Below, piece after piece: positions 53,036 through 62,237 of a DNA stretch of 64,000 nucleotides. The notes under the pieces are model-generated. The model did no database searches and was not told the origin of the DNA. It saw only the letters and a program-made list of their open reading frames with translations. Within the stretch, counting starts at the first letter, position 1, and each line of letters begins with the position of its first letter. A program made the position numbers and the translations under genes. Source of the DNA: Gammaproteobacteria bacterium (GTDB lineage Bacteria > Pseudomonadota > Gammaproteobacteria > Pseudomonadales > Azotimanducaceae); NCBI GenBank assembly GCA_009843635.1, contig VYDB01000112.1, forward strand, positions 1-64,000. The letters are read 5' to 3'.

Positions 53036-54412
53036 GTGCGTTACATCAGCACCCGCGGGCTAACCGCGCCGCTCGCCTTCAGCGACGCGGTCATCACCGG
53101 CTTGGCGCCTGATGGCGGGCTGCTGGTCCCCGAGAGCATCCCCGACGTGGGCGGCGAACTCGAGGCGCTCTCGAAGCTGAGCTTCACCGGTCTGGCGAAG
53201 GCAGTGCTGCCCCGTTTCATCGATGACATACCGCCATCGGACCTCAGCAAGCTGGTCGATGCGGCCTACGCCGATTTCGACTGCGCCGACGTCGTGGAAC
53301 TGCGCCAAGCGGGTGCCATTGAGGTGCTGGAGCTCTTCCATGGTCCCACCCTGTCCTTCAAGGACATTGCCTTGCAGTTCCTAGGCCGGTTGTTCGCCTA
53401 CATCCTTGAGGCCAGAGGCGAGCGGCTTAACCTGCTCGGCGCCACCAGCGGCGACACCGGCAGCGCCGCCATCGCCGGCGTACGCGGTCAACCCGGCATC
53501 AATATCTTCGTCATGTATCCCTTGGGCCGCGTCAGCCGTCTGCAGGAACTGCAGATGACCACGGTGGCGGATGCCAACGTGCACTGTCTGGCGGTTCAGG
53601 GCAGCTTTGACGACTGCCAGACGCTGCTCAAGGGCGTGTTTGGCGACCTTGAGTTCAAACGACGACTATCCCTCGGTGCGGTCAATTCGGTGAATTGGGC
53701 GCGGGTGCTCGCCCAAGTTCTTTACTACGGCTATGCCAGCCTGCGCAGCCCGGCGCCACCCTCGTTCTGCGTGCCTACGGGCAATTTCGGCAATGTCTTT
53801 GCCGGCTACGTCGCCAAGCGGATGGGCTTTCCCATCGACAAGCTGATCATCGCCACCAACGAGAACGACATCCTCTCGGTGTTCTTCGCTTCCGGCCTCT
53901 ACCGCCGGGGCGAGGTCCGCTTCACCATCTCGCCGGCCATGGACATTCAGGTGGCCAGCAACTTCGAGCGTTTCCTGCACTACCATTTGGATGGCGACGC
54001 CGAGGCCTTGAGGGCGTTCATGGCCGACTTTCAAGCCCGGGGCGAAGCGCGGTTGCCGCCGCCGGGCGACGAGGTGTTCATGGCCACGGCGGTCGATGCC
54101 GGCGGCACCCTGGAGGCCATCCGCGACGTGCATCGGGGCACCGGCTATGTGGCGGATCCGCATACCGCGGTCGGGCTGGCCGCTGCTCGCCGCCTGTCGG
54201 TTCCGAGCCCGGTGATCTGCATGGGGGCGGCGCATCCGGCCAAATTCCCGGAGGCGGTCAACGAAGCCGTCGGCGAGCCGGTGGCCGTTCACCCGGCCTT
54301 GGAATCCCTACGCGGGCTGCCGGAACGCCGCACGGTGCTCAAGGCTGAATCGGCGGCGGTGAAGGCGTTTATTGAAGCAAACGCAGGTTCCGGTCAAAGG
54401 TCTGCAGGTTAG
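53036..54412 (+). CDS. thrC: Threonine synthase
   Basis: 458 aa, PLP enzyme making threonine from O-phosphohomoserine. The start YISTRGLTAPLAFSDAVITG is typical; PLP Lys109 lies in GPTLSFKDIALQFLG; ATSGDTGSAAI binds phosphate. The start is GTG 53036 with AGGGA before it; the earlier 44 residues of the frame overlap amtB and are a shadow. Converges with the HAD gene with a four-base overlap. Homoserine genes are not nearby. Confidence 0.94.
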   Translation: MRYISTRGLTAPLAFSDAVITGLAPDGGLLVPESIPDVGGELEALSKLSFTGLAKAVLPRFIDDIPPSDLSKLVDAAYADFDCADVVELRQAGAIEVLELFHGPTLSFKDIALQFLGRLFAYILEARGERLNLLGATSGDTGSAAIAGVRGQPGINIFVMYPLGRVSRLQELQMTTVADANVHCLAVQGSFDDCQTLLKGVFGDLEFKRRLSLGAVNSVNWARVLAQVLYYGYASLRSPAPPSFCVPTGNFGNVFAGYVAKRMGFPIDKLIIATNENDILSVFFASGLYRRGEVRFTISPAMDIQVASNFERFLHYHLDGDAEALRAFMADFQARGEARLPPPGDEVFMATAVDAGGTLEAIRDVHRGTGYVADPHTAVGLAAARRLSVPSPVICMGAAHPAKFPEAVNEAVGEPVAVHPALESLRGLPERRTVLKAESAAVKAFIEANAGSGQRSAG

Positions 54413-55131
54413 AGCGCCTCAATCCGCTCCACCGCGTCCACCAGTTCATCGAGATGGGTTACTTCGACGGTGGCCGGGGCGGTCGCGGGCTCCTCCCGCA
54501 TGGACTGCTGAACAGGGCCGTTCATCCAGATGGTGTGCAGCCCCAAGTGGGCGGCGCCGGCGATGTCGTCGATGGGATGGTCGCCGATGTGCGCCACCTC
54601 GTGGGGTGCTGCGCCGGTGTGACGCAACGCCGCTTCAAACAGCTCCGGGGCCGGCTTGCTGGCGCCCACGTCGGCGGCGCAGAAGCTGAAGGAGAAGTAG
54701 CGGTCGAGCTTCAGCCGCTTGGGATCGGCGTTGCCGTTGGTGAGCGACCCCAAGGCGTAGCGGCGCGACAGCTTGGCTAGGGCGCTCAGGGCGCCGTCGA
54801 AAAACTCGATGTCGTGGCGCGCCTCGATGAACACCTGAAACGCCCGCGCCGCCAACCGCTGGGCTTGAGCTTCGCCATGTCCCGCTTGACGCATCACTCG
54901 CCGGAGAATGGCCTCCCGCAAGCGGGAAATGTCGTGGGCCATTTGGGGCTGTTCGGAAATCAGGCGGCTGCGCATGGCCATGAGGTCCGCGCCGTTTCGA
55001 TAGACGGCCGCCGCGGCGGGAATCTCTGCATCAAGCCAGGCGACGAGGCGCCGTTCCGCGCCGCCAATGACCGTGCGCACGTCCCACAGCGTATTGTCCA
55101 GGTCGAAAGTAATGGCGCGCAGGCGGGGCAT
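54409..55131 (-). CDS. HAD family hydrolase (YigB-like)
   Basis: 240 aa. HAD motifs: ITFDLDNTLWD (nucleophile Asp), GSLTNGNAD, K in ASKPAPELF and HIGDHPIDDIAGA. Matches the position and style of YigB, a phosphatase acting in riboflavin synthesis in E. coli, where it also follows xerC. 12 bases after xerC. Exact substrate not shown. Confidence 0.88.
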   Translation of the reverse strand: MPRLRAITFDLDNTLWDVRTVIGGAERRLVAWLDAEIPAAAAVYRNGADLMAMRSRLISEQPQMAHDISRLREAILRRVMRQAGHGEAQAQRLAARAFQVFIEARHDIEFFDGALSALAKLSRRYALGSLTNGNADPKRLKLDRYFSFSFCAADVGASKPAPELFEAALRHTGAAPHEVAHIGDHPIDDIAGAAHLGLHTIWMNGPVQQSMREEPATAPATVEVTHLDELVDAVERIEAL

Positions 55132-55143
55132 GGGCAGGGGTGG

Positions 55144-56019
55144 TCAATCCGTCTGCTTTTCCGCCCTGGGATGGGCGGCGTCATAGACCTTGGCGAGATG
55201 CTGAAAATCTAAGTGGGTGTAGATTTGGGTGGTGGCGATGTCGGCGTGGCCGAGCATTTCCTGCACGGCGCGCAGGTCGCCGGACGACTCAAGAACGTGG
55301 CTGGCGAAGCTGTGCCGCAACAGGTGCGGATGCAGCACGTTGCTGCCGAGGCGGGCTTGTCCCCAGCGCTTGACGCGCTGCTGGACGGTGCGCGGGCTGA
55401 CCCGCTTGCCGGTTCGGGTGACGAACAGCGCTGCGCCGGGTCCGAGCCCCGAGCGAGTGGCCAAATAGGACTCGATGGCCGCAATCGACTGTTGCCCTAG
55501 AGGCACGATGCGGGTCTTCTCGCCCTTGCCCGTTACCCGAACCATGCCGTTGGTTAAGTCGAGTTCATGGAGGTCGATGCTCACGAGCTCACTGAGGCGA
55601 ATGCCGCTGCCATAGAGCAGTTCGATCATCGCTAGGTCGCGCTTCTCCAATGCGTTCCCGGGCTTGGCGTCGAAGAGCTTGGCGGTCAGGTCGGCGTCCA
55701 GGGTTTTGGGCAGCCGGTTGCCGCGCTTGGGTGAGCGGACGCCAGCCGCCGGATTGGCGTTCACAACCCCCTGCTTCTCCAGGTAGCGGAAGAAGCTGCG
55801 CAGGCTGGAGAGCAGGCGCTGGCAGGTTCGCGGGCTCGCGCCCCCACTGCGCAGCTTGGCCACCATCGACGACACCTGATTGGGCTTGATCTCGCCCCAA
55901 GCCTCGCCGTTGGCAGCCGCGAACCGCTCAATGTCGCGCTGATAGGCCTTGAGCGTATGGGCCGAATAGCGCTTCTCGTAGGTCAGGTAATCCAGAAAGC
56001 CCTGCAGATGCGCATTCAT
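55144..56019 (-). CDS. xerC: Tyrosine recombinase XerC
   Basis: 291 aa. All catalytic residues are visible: R141 (SGIRLSELV), K166 (TGKGEKTR), H232/R235 (HLLRHSFA), H258 and Tyr267 (IYTHLDF). The N-terminal SAM-like core-binding domain is intact. With XerD it resolves chromosome dimers at dif. The neighbouring dapF-DUF484-HAD genes confirm xerC rather than a phage integrase. Confidence 0.96.
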   Translation of the reverse strand: MNAHLQGFLDYLTYEKRYSAHTLKAYQRDIERFAAANGEAWGEIKPNQVSSMVAKLRSGGASPRTCQRLLSSLRSFFRYLEKQGVVNANPAAGVRSPKRGNRLPKTLDADLTAKLFDAKPGNALEKRDLAMIELLYGSGIRLSELVSIDLHELDLTNGMVRVTGKGEKTRIVPLGQQSIAAIESYLATRSGLGPGAALFVTRTGKRVSPRTVQQRVKRWGQARLGSNVLHPHLLRHSFASHVLESSGDLRAVQEMLGHADIATTQIYTHLDFQHLAKVYDAAHPRAEKQTD

Positions 56020-56107
56020 GGCTAGTCCTAACGAGGCGATGCCTCAGGCCGACAAGAGGGCGGTCGCCGGGCGCATATGTGACTCACTTTACAACCTCAT
56101 CCCGCGA

Positions 56108-56776
56108 TCAAGAAATCAAGTGATCGATGATGCGCGCCAGCACATCGCCGATGTAGCCGATGAACAGGGTGTCCATGTCCGAGGCGAAATGGTCCGGCCT
56201 ACGGCTGCCCACGGCCAGGCAGCCCTCGCCGGCTTTCAGCGCCAAGGGCAGCAGCACGGCGCTGCCGTCGGCGTCGTGGTCCTGAACAGGGAATACGGCC
56301 TTGAGTTCGGCGGCCCGCAGGGTCGAGCAGAGCGGTTGCGAGTTATGGACCAAGCCGGCAGTGGGGAGAGCGTCGGCGTGGCCGCGCAGATGGTCGAGGT
56401 TCAGGTGCTCGCGCTGTAGATGGCAGCAGACGAAGTCGGCATCGAAGTCCACCAGCAGATGGGTGGCCAGCACCTCGTTCAGCTCGTGCCAACTGGACAC
56501 GTCGAGCAGCGCCAAGGTCAGGGAGCGGGTTTTGGCAAACAGGCCATCGTTGGCCCGGGCGGTTTGGAGGAGGTCGTTGAGCTGCCGATGCACCCGAATG
56601 TTGCGCTCCCGGAGGACTTCCACCTGCCGTTCGATCAGCGAGATGGCGCCCCCGGATCGGTGCGGCAGGGCCAGTTCGGAGAGCAGCGCGGGGTGGGTTT
56701 GGAAAAAGTCAGGATAGCGCTTGAGGTAGTCAACGACCTGCTGTTCGACCACTTCAACCAATTGCGGCTCGCTCAC
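56108..56776 (-). CDS. DUF484 family protein
   Basis: 222 aa, GAF-like family found between dapF and xerC in many Gammaproteobacteria (yigA in E. coli). VVDYLKRYPDFFQTHPALLSEL and PHRSGGAISLIERQVEVLRER are typical. The start is GTG 56776, forming a GTGA overlap with the dapF stop. Function unknown. Confidence 0.9.
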   Translation of the reverse strand: MSEPQLVEVVEQQVVDYLKRYPDFFQTHPALLSELALPHRSGGAISLIERQVEVLRERNIRVHRQLNDLLQTARANDGLFAKTRSLTLALLDVSSWHELNEVLATHLLVDFDADFVCCHLQREHLNLDHLRGHADALPTAGLVHNSQPLCSTLRAAELKAVFPVQDHDADGSAVLLPLALKAGEGCLAVGSRRPDHFASDMDTLFIGYIGDVLARIIDHLIS

Positions 56777-57627
56777 GGCGTAAGGCTACCTTCGTAAACC
56801 AAGGTGGCGGCACCCGCCATTCTAACGGGCGCACCCGCGCCCTGCCAGTGGACCCATACCTTGCCGCCGGGCAGGGAGACCTTGACCCGCGGGTCGAGCC
56901 AGCCGTGCAGGCGGCCAGCCACCACGGCGGCGCAAGCGCCAGTGCCGCAGGCGCGGGTTTCCCCCACTCCGCGTTCATGGACGCGCAGCCGCACGTAGCC
57001 CGGATCGACTATCTCGCAGAAGCCGATGTTGGCGCCCTCGGGGAAGCAGGGGTGGCGGCTGAGTTCGCCGCCCACCTCGGCCACGGGCGCGGAAGCAATG
57101 CGATCGACAAAGATCACGCCGTGCGGGTTGCCCACGGATAGGGGCGTTAAGTCCATGCTGCCGTTAGCGGTGTTGACGCGCCACGCACCCTTTGGCTCGG
57201 CTGGCGAAACATCGTTCTGAGCCGTGCTGAAGGGCACCTCATCCGGATCCGTTGCAGGCGCTTGGAGCTCGATTTCCACATCGCGACCGGCCAGTGCGCC
57301 GCTCACTTGGCCGCCATCGGAGCCCAACGTCAGACAGGGCTTGAAGCTCAATTGCCGGTCGTGAATGAAGCGCACGATGCAGCGGGCGCCGTTGCCGCAC
57401 TGCTCGGCAGGGCTGCCGTCGGCGTTGAAGATGCGGTAGTCGAAGTCAACGTCCGGGGCCGTCGGCGGCTCAACGGCCAGTAGCTGATCGAAGCCGATGC
57501 CGGTTTTGCGATCCGCCCAACGGCGGATGAGCGGCGGCGTTAGCCGAAAGTCCTGGGTCACCAGGTCGATGACCATGAAGTCATTGCCGAGACCGTGCAT
57601 CTTGGCGAATCGGAGCGGCTCACCCAT
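56773..57627 (-). CDS. dapF: Diaminopimelate epimerase
   Basis: 284 aa. Interconverts LL- and meso-diaminopimelate. The catalytic pair is Cys77 (AEQCGNGARC) and Cys227 (ETRACGTGACA). LRFAKMHGLGNDFMVID opens the protein. ATG 57627 or 57633, both overlapping the lysA stop; the longer frame to 57840 is a lysA shadow. Confidence 0.95.
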   Translation of the reverse strand: MGEPLRFAKMHGLGNDFMVIDLVTQDFRLTPPLIRRWADRKTGIGFDQLLAVEPPTAPDVDFDYRIFNADGSPAEQCGNGARCIVRFIHDRQLSFKPCLTLGSDGGQVSGALAGRDVEIELQAPATDPDEVPFSTAQNDVSPAEPKGAWRVNTANGSMDLTPLSVGNPHGVIFVDRIASAPVAEVGGELSRHPCFPEGANIGFCEIVDPGYVRLRVHERGVGETRACGTGACAAVVAGRLHGWLDPRVKVSLPGGKVWVHWQGAGAPVRMAGAATLVYEGSLTP

Positions 57628-58882
57628 CGGCATCGATCCGTTCAAGGGCCAATTGGTCGTTGATGTGCTCACGGCGGCGCACCACGCGAAAGCGGTCGCC
57701 CTCCACCAGCACCTCGGCAGGCCGGCCCCGGGCGTTGTAGTTGGAGCTCTGCGCCATCCCATAGGCACCTGCCGAACGCACCGCCAGCAAATCACCCGGC
57801 GCCAAGGCCAGTTCCCGCTGCCGGGCCAGGAAGTCGCCACTTTCGCAGATCGGGCCGACGATGTCCCAACAGGCGGTCAAGGCATCATCACCGGCGGGCA
57901 GCACCCGCTCCACCCGATGCCAAGATTGGTAGAGGGCCGGCCGCAACAGGTCGTTCATGGCGGCGTCCACCACGGCGAAGCTATGCTGGCTGTCCTTTCT
58001 GCCCGGCTTGAGGTATTCGACCCTGGTGAGCAGCACGCCGGCGTTGGCGGTCAGAAAGCGGCCGGGTTCAAGGACCAGGGTTTGCGGCCGGCCGTTGAGA
58101 CGCGCCTTGGCGGCGGTGGCCAACTCCCGCGGCTCGAATGGCGTCTCATCCTGGTAAGTGACCCCGAAGCCGCCGCCGATATCGATATGGCCGAGTTCAA
58201 TTCCTGAAGCCTCCAATTGGTCGAGCAGGTCGAGCAGCCGGTCCAAGGCCTCCAGATAGGGACCGACCTGCTCGACTTGGGAGCCAATGTGGCAGGCCAG
58301 GCCCGAGGCTTCAAGCCACGGGTGACGCTCGGCTTCAACGAGCAGCTCAGCGGCTTCGCGGGCCTCGACGCCGAACTTGTTCTCCTTGAGCCCCGTGGCG
58401 ATGTAGGGGTGGGTGCGGGCGTCCACGTCGGGATTGACGCGCAGCGCCACCGGCGCGATTCGATGCAGCCGTTCCGCTTGGCGAGCGATGCGCTGCAGTT
58501 CTGCGGCGCTTTCGACGTTGAAGCAGCGGATGCCCAGCTTCAGGCCCAAGTTGATTTCGGCCTCGGACTTGCCCACCCCGGAAAACACCACGGTCTCAGG
58601 AAGCGCCCCAGCCGCGACGACGCGCTGCAGTTCGCCGCCGGACACGATGTCGAAGCCCGCACCGAGTTCATTCATCAGGCGCAGTACGCCGAGGTTCGAG
58701 TTGGCCTTGACCGCATAGCAGATTTCAGCGGGAACGTCGGCGAATGCTGCCTCAAGCCGCCGGTACTGGGCGCTGATGCCGTCCGCCGAATAGACGTAGG
58801 TGGGCGTGCCCACGGCTTCGGCGATGCGGGCAAGCGAAACCGGGCCAGCGCAGAGCGCGCCGCCTTGCAACTGGAAAGCCAT
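57620..58882 (-). CDS. lysA: Diaminopimelate decarboxylase
   Basis: 420 aa, PLP fold-III enzyme making lysine. PLP Lys59 in EICYAVKANSN; HIGSQ, GGGFG(V) and the CESGD motif (ICESGDFLA) are all present. ATG 58882 chosen, since the family starts here; the frame runs open 34 codons further into the fold-back element at 58884-59143. Expression may depend on that element's structure. Confidence 0.95.
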   Translation of the reverse strand: MAFQLQGGALCAGPVSLARIAEAVGTPTYVYSADGISAQYRRLEAAFADVPAEICYAVKANSNLGVLRLMNELGAGFDIVSGGELQRVVAAGALPETVVFSGVGKSEAEINLGLKLGIRCFNVESAAELQRIARQAERLHRIAPVALRVNPDVDARTHPYIATGLKENKFGVEAREAAELLVEAERHPWLEASGLACHIGSQVEQVGPYLEALDRLLDLLDQLEASGIELGHIDIGGGFGVTYQDETPFEPRELATAAKARLNGRPQTLVLEPGRFLTANAGVLLTRVEYLKPGRKDSQHSFAVVDAAMNDLLRPALYQSWHRVERVLPAGDDALTACWDIVGPICESGDFLARQRELALAPGDLLAVRSAGAYGMAQSSNYNARGRPAEVLVEGDRFRVVRRREHINDQLALERIDADG

Positions 58883-58883
58883 T

Positions 58884-59143
58884 GGGGAGCCTCTGATCAA
58901 GTCCCGGAAGCTCAGAGGAGCCTGGCGGGCGTGATGGCAAGGCGCGGCGAAGCCGTGTGGCAGGCCCCACACAATGAGCCGCAACGCGTCCAGCGCGCCC
59001 GCCAGGCCCTCCCGAAGGGCGCTTCACGGCGCACGCTGACTGAATCGCGCCATTGTCCGCGACAAATTTCTTCAAACTGCAACATCATATGCACCCTCAA
59101 TCAGTGAAGCGCTGTGCGAACGGGACTTGATTAGAGGCTCCCC
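58884..59143. mobile_element. Fold-back, MITE-like element between lptM and lysA
   Basis: Ends are inverted repeats of 23 bases with one mismatch (58884-58906 and 59121-59143). A perfect 12-base inverted repeat (GCCTGGCGGGCG at 58920-58931, CGCCCGCCAGGC at 58996-59007) lies within. The right arm encodes the last codons and stop of lptM, and the left arm ends two bases from the lysA start codon. No target duplication was found. No transposase gene; a 62-codon open frame inside has no recognisable family. Insertion or duplicated intergenic segment are both possible. Confidence 0.5.
58939..58956 (+). repeat. 18-bp repeat, copy 2
   Basis: Exact copy of 37962-37979, within the fold-back element. 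Suggests that the 37962 site also carries a remnant of the same family. Confidence 0.4.
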
Positions 59144-59268
59144 CCAATTGCTCTCAGGCGGTGCTCGGCGTGGGTCAGCGCGGATTCCTCACCGGGCAAG
59201 TAGAGAGGGCCTTTCTGGCCGCAGGTGGCCACCAGCGACATGACCAAGGCAATAAGCAACCAACGCAC
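59131..59268 (-). CDS. lptM: LptM (YifL/LppL) small lipoprotein
   Basis: A 45-aa gene read directly from the reverse strand. GTG 59268 starts a short signal peptide (VRWLLIALVMSLVATC) ending at the lipid Cys in ATCGQKGPLYLPGEES, the hallmark of LptM, which stabilises the LPS transporter LptD/E. The lipobox has Thr before Cys, less usual than Gly or Ala. Its place before lysA-dapF is the same as in Pseudomonas. Its last codons lie in the right arm of the fold-back element. Confidence 0.85.
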   Translation of the reverse strand: MRWLLIALVMSLVATCGQKGPLYLPGEESALTHAEHRLRAIGGSL

Positions 59269-59331
59269 TCCAAGCCACCGCTGCGAATGGGTAAACGATG
59301 ACTTTAATGGTCAGGGGCCTGATGGCGCAAG

Positions 59332-59376
59332 CGCGACCTGACGGTCGCGTTTGGAGTTTCGCTGGCGCGAAACTCC
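59332..59376 (-). repeat. Two-hairpin element after the ATPase gene
   Basis: Read on the minus strand: stem GGAGTTTCGC / GCGAAACTCC with GCCA loop (59376-59353), then CGCGACC-GTCA-GGTCGCG (59349-59332). Similar in order, loop and sequence to 18438-18479, with paired changes that keep the stems. Lies between the ATPase gene end and lptM; may act as terminator or RNA stabiliser. Confidence 0.55.
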
Positions 59377-59473
59377 GCGCCTGTTCGTTGGGGTGGACTC
59401 TGATGGCTTTCTGAACCTTGACAGCACACGGCCTTGCGGCGGTGCGTTCGAGTTGCTTCGCAACTTGGCGCCG

Positions 59474-60856
59474 TCAGGCGGTCGCTGGCCCGTTCGCGCT
59501 CCGCTCCGCCTCGCCCAGCAGGTGGTTGGCGAAGGACGGGATCTGCATGGAGCACCTTCCCTCGTCGTCAGTCTCCAGCAAGCCGTTGTGCTTTGCCTTG
59601 CGCAGAAAGTCTGCCGCCACCTCAACGGACACGCCATGTCTCTGCATAATGTTGCGGGTGAGCTCTGATTCAAGGGGCGGACGGTCCGCCCCCGGAAGCG
59701 CCTCCACCAAATCGGCAGCGTAGTCGCGGAACAGGGGGTTATCCCGTGTCATGCCTCGCAGACGCCGTCCGTAGTACGCCTTCCGTCCCGCGTCGCCCAA
59801 GGTGATGGCCTCGCTGAGCGGGGACCGCCGCGCATCACCCATGACCCCCGGCGAGGGGGCATTGGTCTGTAGGATGGTCAAAGCGGCATGCAGGTAGGTT
59901 GCCAAGTGCTGCGGCCAATTGGCGCTGCGCTTGAGGATGGCCCGCTCCCAGGCCTCCGCATGGGCTACGCCGTACTGGGTGAAGCAGCGGCGCACCGCCA
60001 TTCGGGAGGCGCGATCGACCAAGCCAGACAGCGGCAGGTCGTGGCCAATGGAGGTGCGGGAGACGCCCACGTCGGACAATGCCTCCGCCGTGCCAGGCAG
60101 TCCGAAGGCGCAAAATGACAAAGGGGCGGAGACCATCCCTTGGTGGATGGAGGACAGGGTGCCGGGAACCGCCCCCGAAACCTGCCCGGAGATGCCCTGC
60201 GCCTCATCAATGAGCAGGATGATCTGCCAGTCGTTCCATTGTTGGGAACGTTTGGCCGACACGGCCTCGATGTCCTCCAACAGGTCACTTGGGTCGGCGC
60301 CCAATTGAAAGCCCATCACGCTGAAACCGCGTTGAAGCATCGATTCAGCGATGGTCTTGATCCCCTGCTTCGCCTTCCGCGCACCCCCCTCGCCGAGAAA
60401 TGCGCGGAACCGCTCCTCCCTGTCGGCACTGTCAGCCCCTGTCGCGGACAGCAGATCATGGGCTAGGCGCTTGGCGATGGCTTCGTCCACGGCCTGCCCA
60501 ATCGCCTGCGGGCATTCCGCACGTGCGCCGTTGAGGACAACGGGAAGCCAGTGCCGCTCGCCGAACCCGGTGGGCGGCAGGGTACGCATCTCTTCTTGGA
60601 ACTGGGCCATCAAGGCGCTTTTGCCCGCCCCCGGAGGGCCTTCGACGATGAGGGTGGCGTTGCCCGACCGCCCAAGCATGAGCGCATTGGCCATGGACCG
60701 GAAGGCGTTGATCTCCCTCTCGCGCCCGGAGAAGAAGGGCTGACCCCGCCCCGTGAGCTGCGCCCGATCCTTGTCGGCGAGGAAAACCGGCAAGGGAACG
60801 CCGTCCTGCTCCCGCAGGGCGCCATTATCGACGTAACTGGCGTCCACAGCGTCCAT
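59474..60856 (-). CDS. AAA-type ATPase with C-terminal winged helix
   Basis: 460 aa, cytosolic. Walker A VEGPPGAGKSALM (G73-S80), Walker B IILLIDEAQG, and a sensor-like stretch (LSFCAFGLPGTAEAL). The C-terminal part (ESELTRNIMQRHGVSVEVAA, DFLRKAKHNGLLE) looks like a winged helix. This is the architecture of Orc/STAND-like and TniB/ExeA-like ATPases, often accessory or mobile-element genes; a specific role is not evident. ATG 60856 has AGGA eight bases before it. Divergent from the RNA ligase. Confidence 0.75.
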   Translation of the reverse strand: MDAVDASYVDNGALREQDGVPLPVFLADKDRAQLTGRGQPFFSGREREINAFRSMANALMLGRSGNATLIVEGPPGAGKSALMAQFQEEMRTLPPTGFGERHWLPVVLNGARAECPQAIGQAVDEAIAKRLAHDLLSATGADSADREERFRAFLGEGGARKAKQGIKTIAESMLQRGFSVMGFQLGADPSDLLEDIEAVSAKRSQQWNDWQIILLIDEAQGISGQVSGAVPGTLSSIHQGMVSAPLSFCAFGLPGTAEALSDVGVSRTSIGHDLPLSGLVDRASRMAVRRCFTQYGVAHAEAWERAILKRSANWPQHLATYLHAALTILQTNAPSPGVMGDARRSPLSEAITLGDAGRKAYYGRRLRGMTRDNPLFRDYAADLVEALPGADRPPLESELTRNIMQRHGVSVEVAADFLRKAKHNGLLETDDEGRCSMQIPSFANHLLGEAERSANGPATA

Positions 60857-61169
60857 GCGATTCATCCTAGCATGAACGAAAAAGCGCATAGTGTCGGAGT
60901 TGGGAGGTGGAGCCGTGCGATGGGTGCGCGGTAGCGCGGCCCTTCCAGCGGGTACACCGCTGCGCACCAGCTACATGTGGCAGCGCGTTCCCGACGGGGA
61001 TTCTCGCAAGAGAACTGGCCAACCCTTTTGATATCACTTTGACAGCATCTTTGAGACGGCTTCAACCGTCGCCGTGCGAGATGCCTGTTGGTTTTTGTAA
61101 GCCCGGTTCACAGCGTTTCGAACCCTTCCAATAATGCGGGCTCAAGTTACCGCGACGGGAAGACATCCC
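60857..61169. other. 313-bp divergent intergenic region
   Basis: Between the ATPase and RNA ligase starts. A small hairpin (GACGG-CTTCAA-CCGTC, near 61056-61071) is the only structure seen. No gene supported; it should hold both promoters. Confidence 0.5.
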
Positions 61170-62225
61170 ATGGCCACCTTCGAATCCCGCATCCATGCAC
61201 TCAGGATCGAACCGCATCCCAATGCTGACCGTTTGGAGTTGGCCGCGGTCGGCGGCTATCGTTGCGTGGTGGCCAAGGGACAGTTTGCCGATGGCGAACT
61301 GGCGGCCTACGTTCCGGAGGGCGCCATCTGCCCGCGCTGGCTGATCGCCCACTTGGACTTGGTCGATAAGTTGGCGGGCAGCAGCAAGAACCGGGTGAAG
61401 GCGGTGCGACTGCGCGGCGTGCTTTCGGAAGGCTTGGTCTATCCGCTCAAGGATGGCCGGATTCGCGGCAAACTGGTGGCGGAGGGCGAGGACGTCACCG
61501 AACTGCTGGAGCTCGAAAAGTACGAGCCGCCCGTTCCCGTTGCCATGCAGGGCGAAGCGGAACCCGCCCATGGCGCCACGTTGCGTTACGACATCGAGGA
61601 CATCAAGAAGTACCCGGACGCCCTGCGTCCGGGCGAGCGGGTGGTCTTTACCGAAAAGCTGCACGGCAGTTGGTGCTGCCTCGGCTGGCACCCGGACTAC
61701 GGTCCAATCGTCACGTCCAAGGGCCTATCCGACAAGGGGTTGGTCCTCAAGATCAACCCAGCCAATCGGGATAACCTCTACGTAAGCGCCTGGCGTCATC
61801 AAGAGGCGGCGTTCAAGCAGGCTCGCGCCAAGCTGGCGCCTGAAGGCGGGCCGTTCTACGTGCTCGGCGAGGTGTATGGCCGCGGCGTGCAGGACCTGCA
61901 CTACGGTCAGCCCAATCCAGCATTCGCTGCCTTTGATGCCTACTTGGGCACCCCCCGCAGGGGCTGCTACCTCTCCCCGGCGGCCTTTGCAAGGTCGATT
62001 GGCAAGCACTTCACGGTGGCGCCCGTGGTGTACCGGGGGCCGTTCAGCGAAGCGGCGCTGCAGGCCCACACGGAAGGCCCCACGGCCTTGGCGGGCCGGC
62101 ACATGCGGGAGGGCGTGGTGGTGCGGCCAGTGGCGGAGCGGGAGTCACCTGAACTCGGGCGCGTCATCCTCAAAAGCGTATCCGGAGACTACCTGACCCG
62201 TAAGGGCGGCACGGAGTACAACTGA
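61170..62225 (+). CDS. RNA ligase, DraRnl/Rnl5-like
   Basis: 351 aa. An N-terminal OB fold (about residues 1-110) as in Deinococcus DraRnl, then the nucleotidyltransferase domain with K163 in TEKLHGSW (motif I KxxG), motif III-like YVLGEVYGRGVQDL, motif IV EGVVVRP and motif V VILKSVSG. Expected to seal RNA nicks with ATP. The length is close to DraRnl (342 aa). GGGAAGA before ATG 61170 decides the start. Confidence 0.9.
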   Translation: MATFESRIHALRIEPHPNADRLELAAVGGYRCVVAKGQFADGELAAYVPEGAICPRWLIAHLDLVDKLAGSSKNRVKAVRLRGVLSEGLVYPLKDGRIRGKLVAEGEDVTELLELEKYEPPVPVAMQGEAEPAHGATLRYDIEDIKKYPDALRPGERVVFTEKLHGSWCCLGWHPDYGPIVTSKGLSDKGLVLKINPANRDNLYVSAWRHQEAAFKQARAKLAPEGGPFYVLGEVYGRGVQDLHYGQPNPAFAAFDAYLGTPRRGCYLSPAAFARSIGKHFTVAPVVYRGPFSEAALQAHTEGPTALAGRHMREGVVVRPVAERESPELGRVILKSVSGDYLTRKGGTEYN

Positions 62226-62237
62226 GTGTCGTTATGG

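Noticed and set aside
57628..57840. Longer N-terminus for dapF
   Set aside because: The added 71 residues are out-of-frame lysA sequence; the family begins at LRFAKMHGLGNDF.
58912..59100. 62-codon frame inside the fold-back element as a small gene or transposase remnant
   Set aside because: No similarity that I recognise and composition shaped by the inverted repeats; kept only as part of the element.
59676..59695. GC-rich palindrome around GGGGCGGACGGTCCGCCCC
   Set aside because: It lies inside the ATPase coding sequence, encodes ordinary residues and has no second copy seen.
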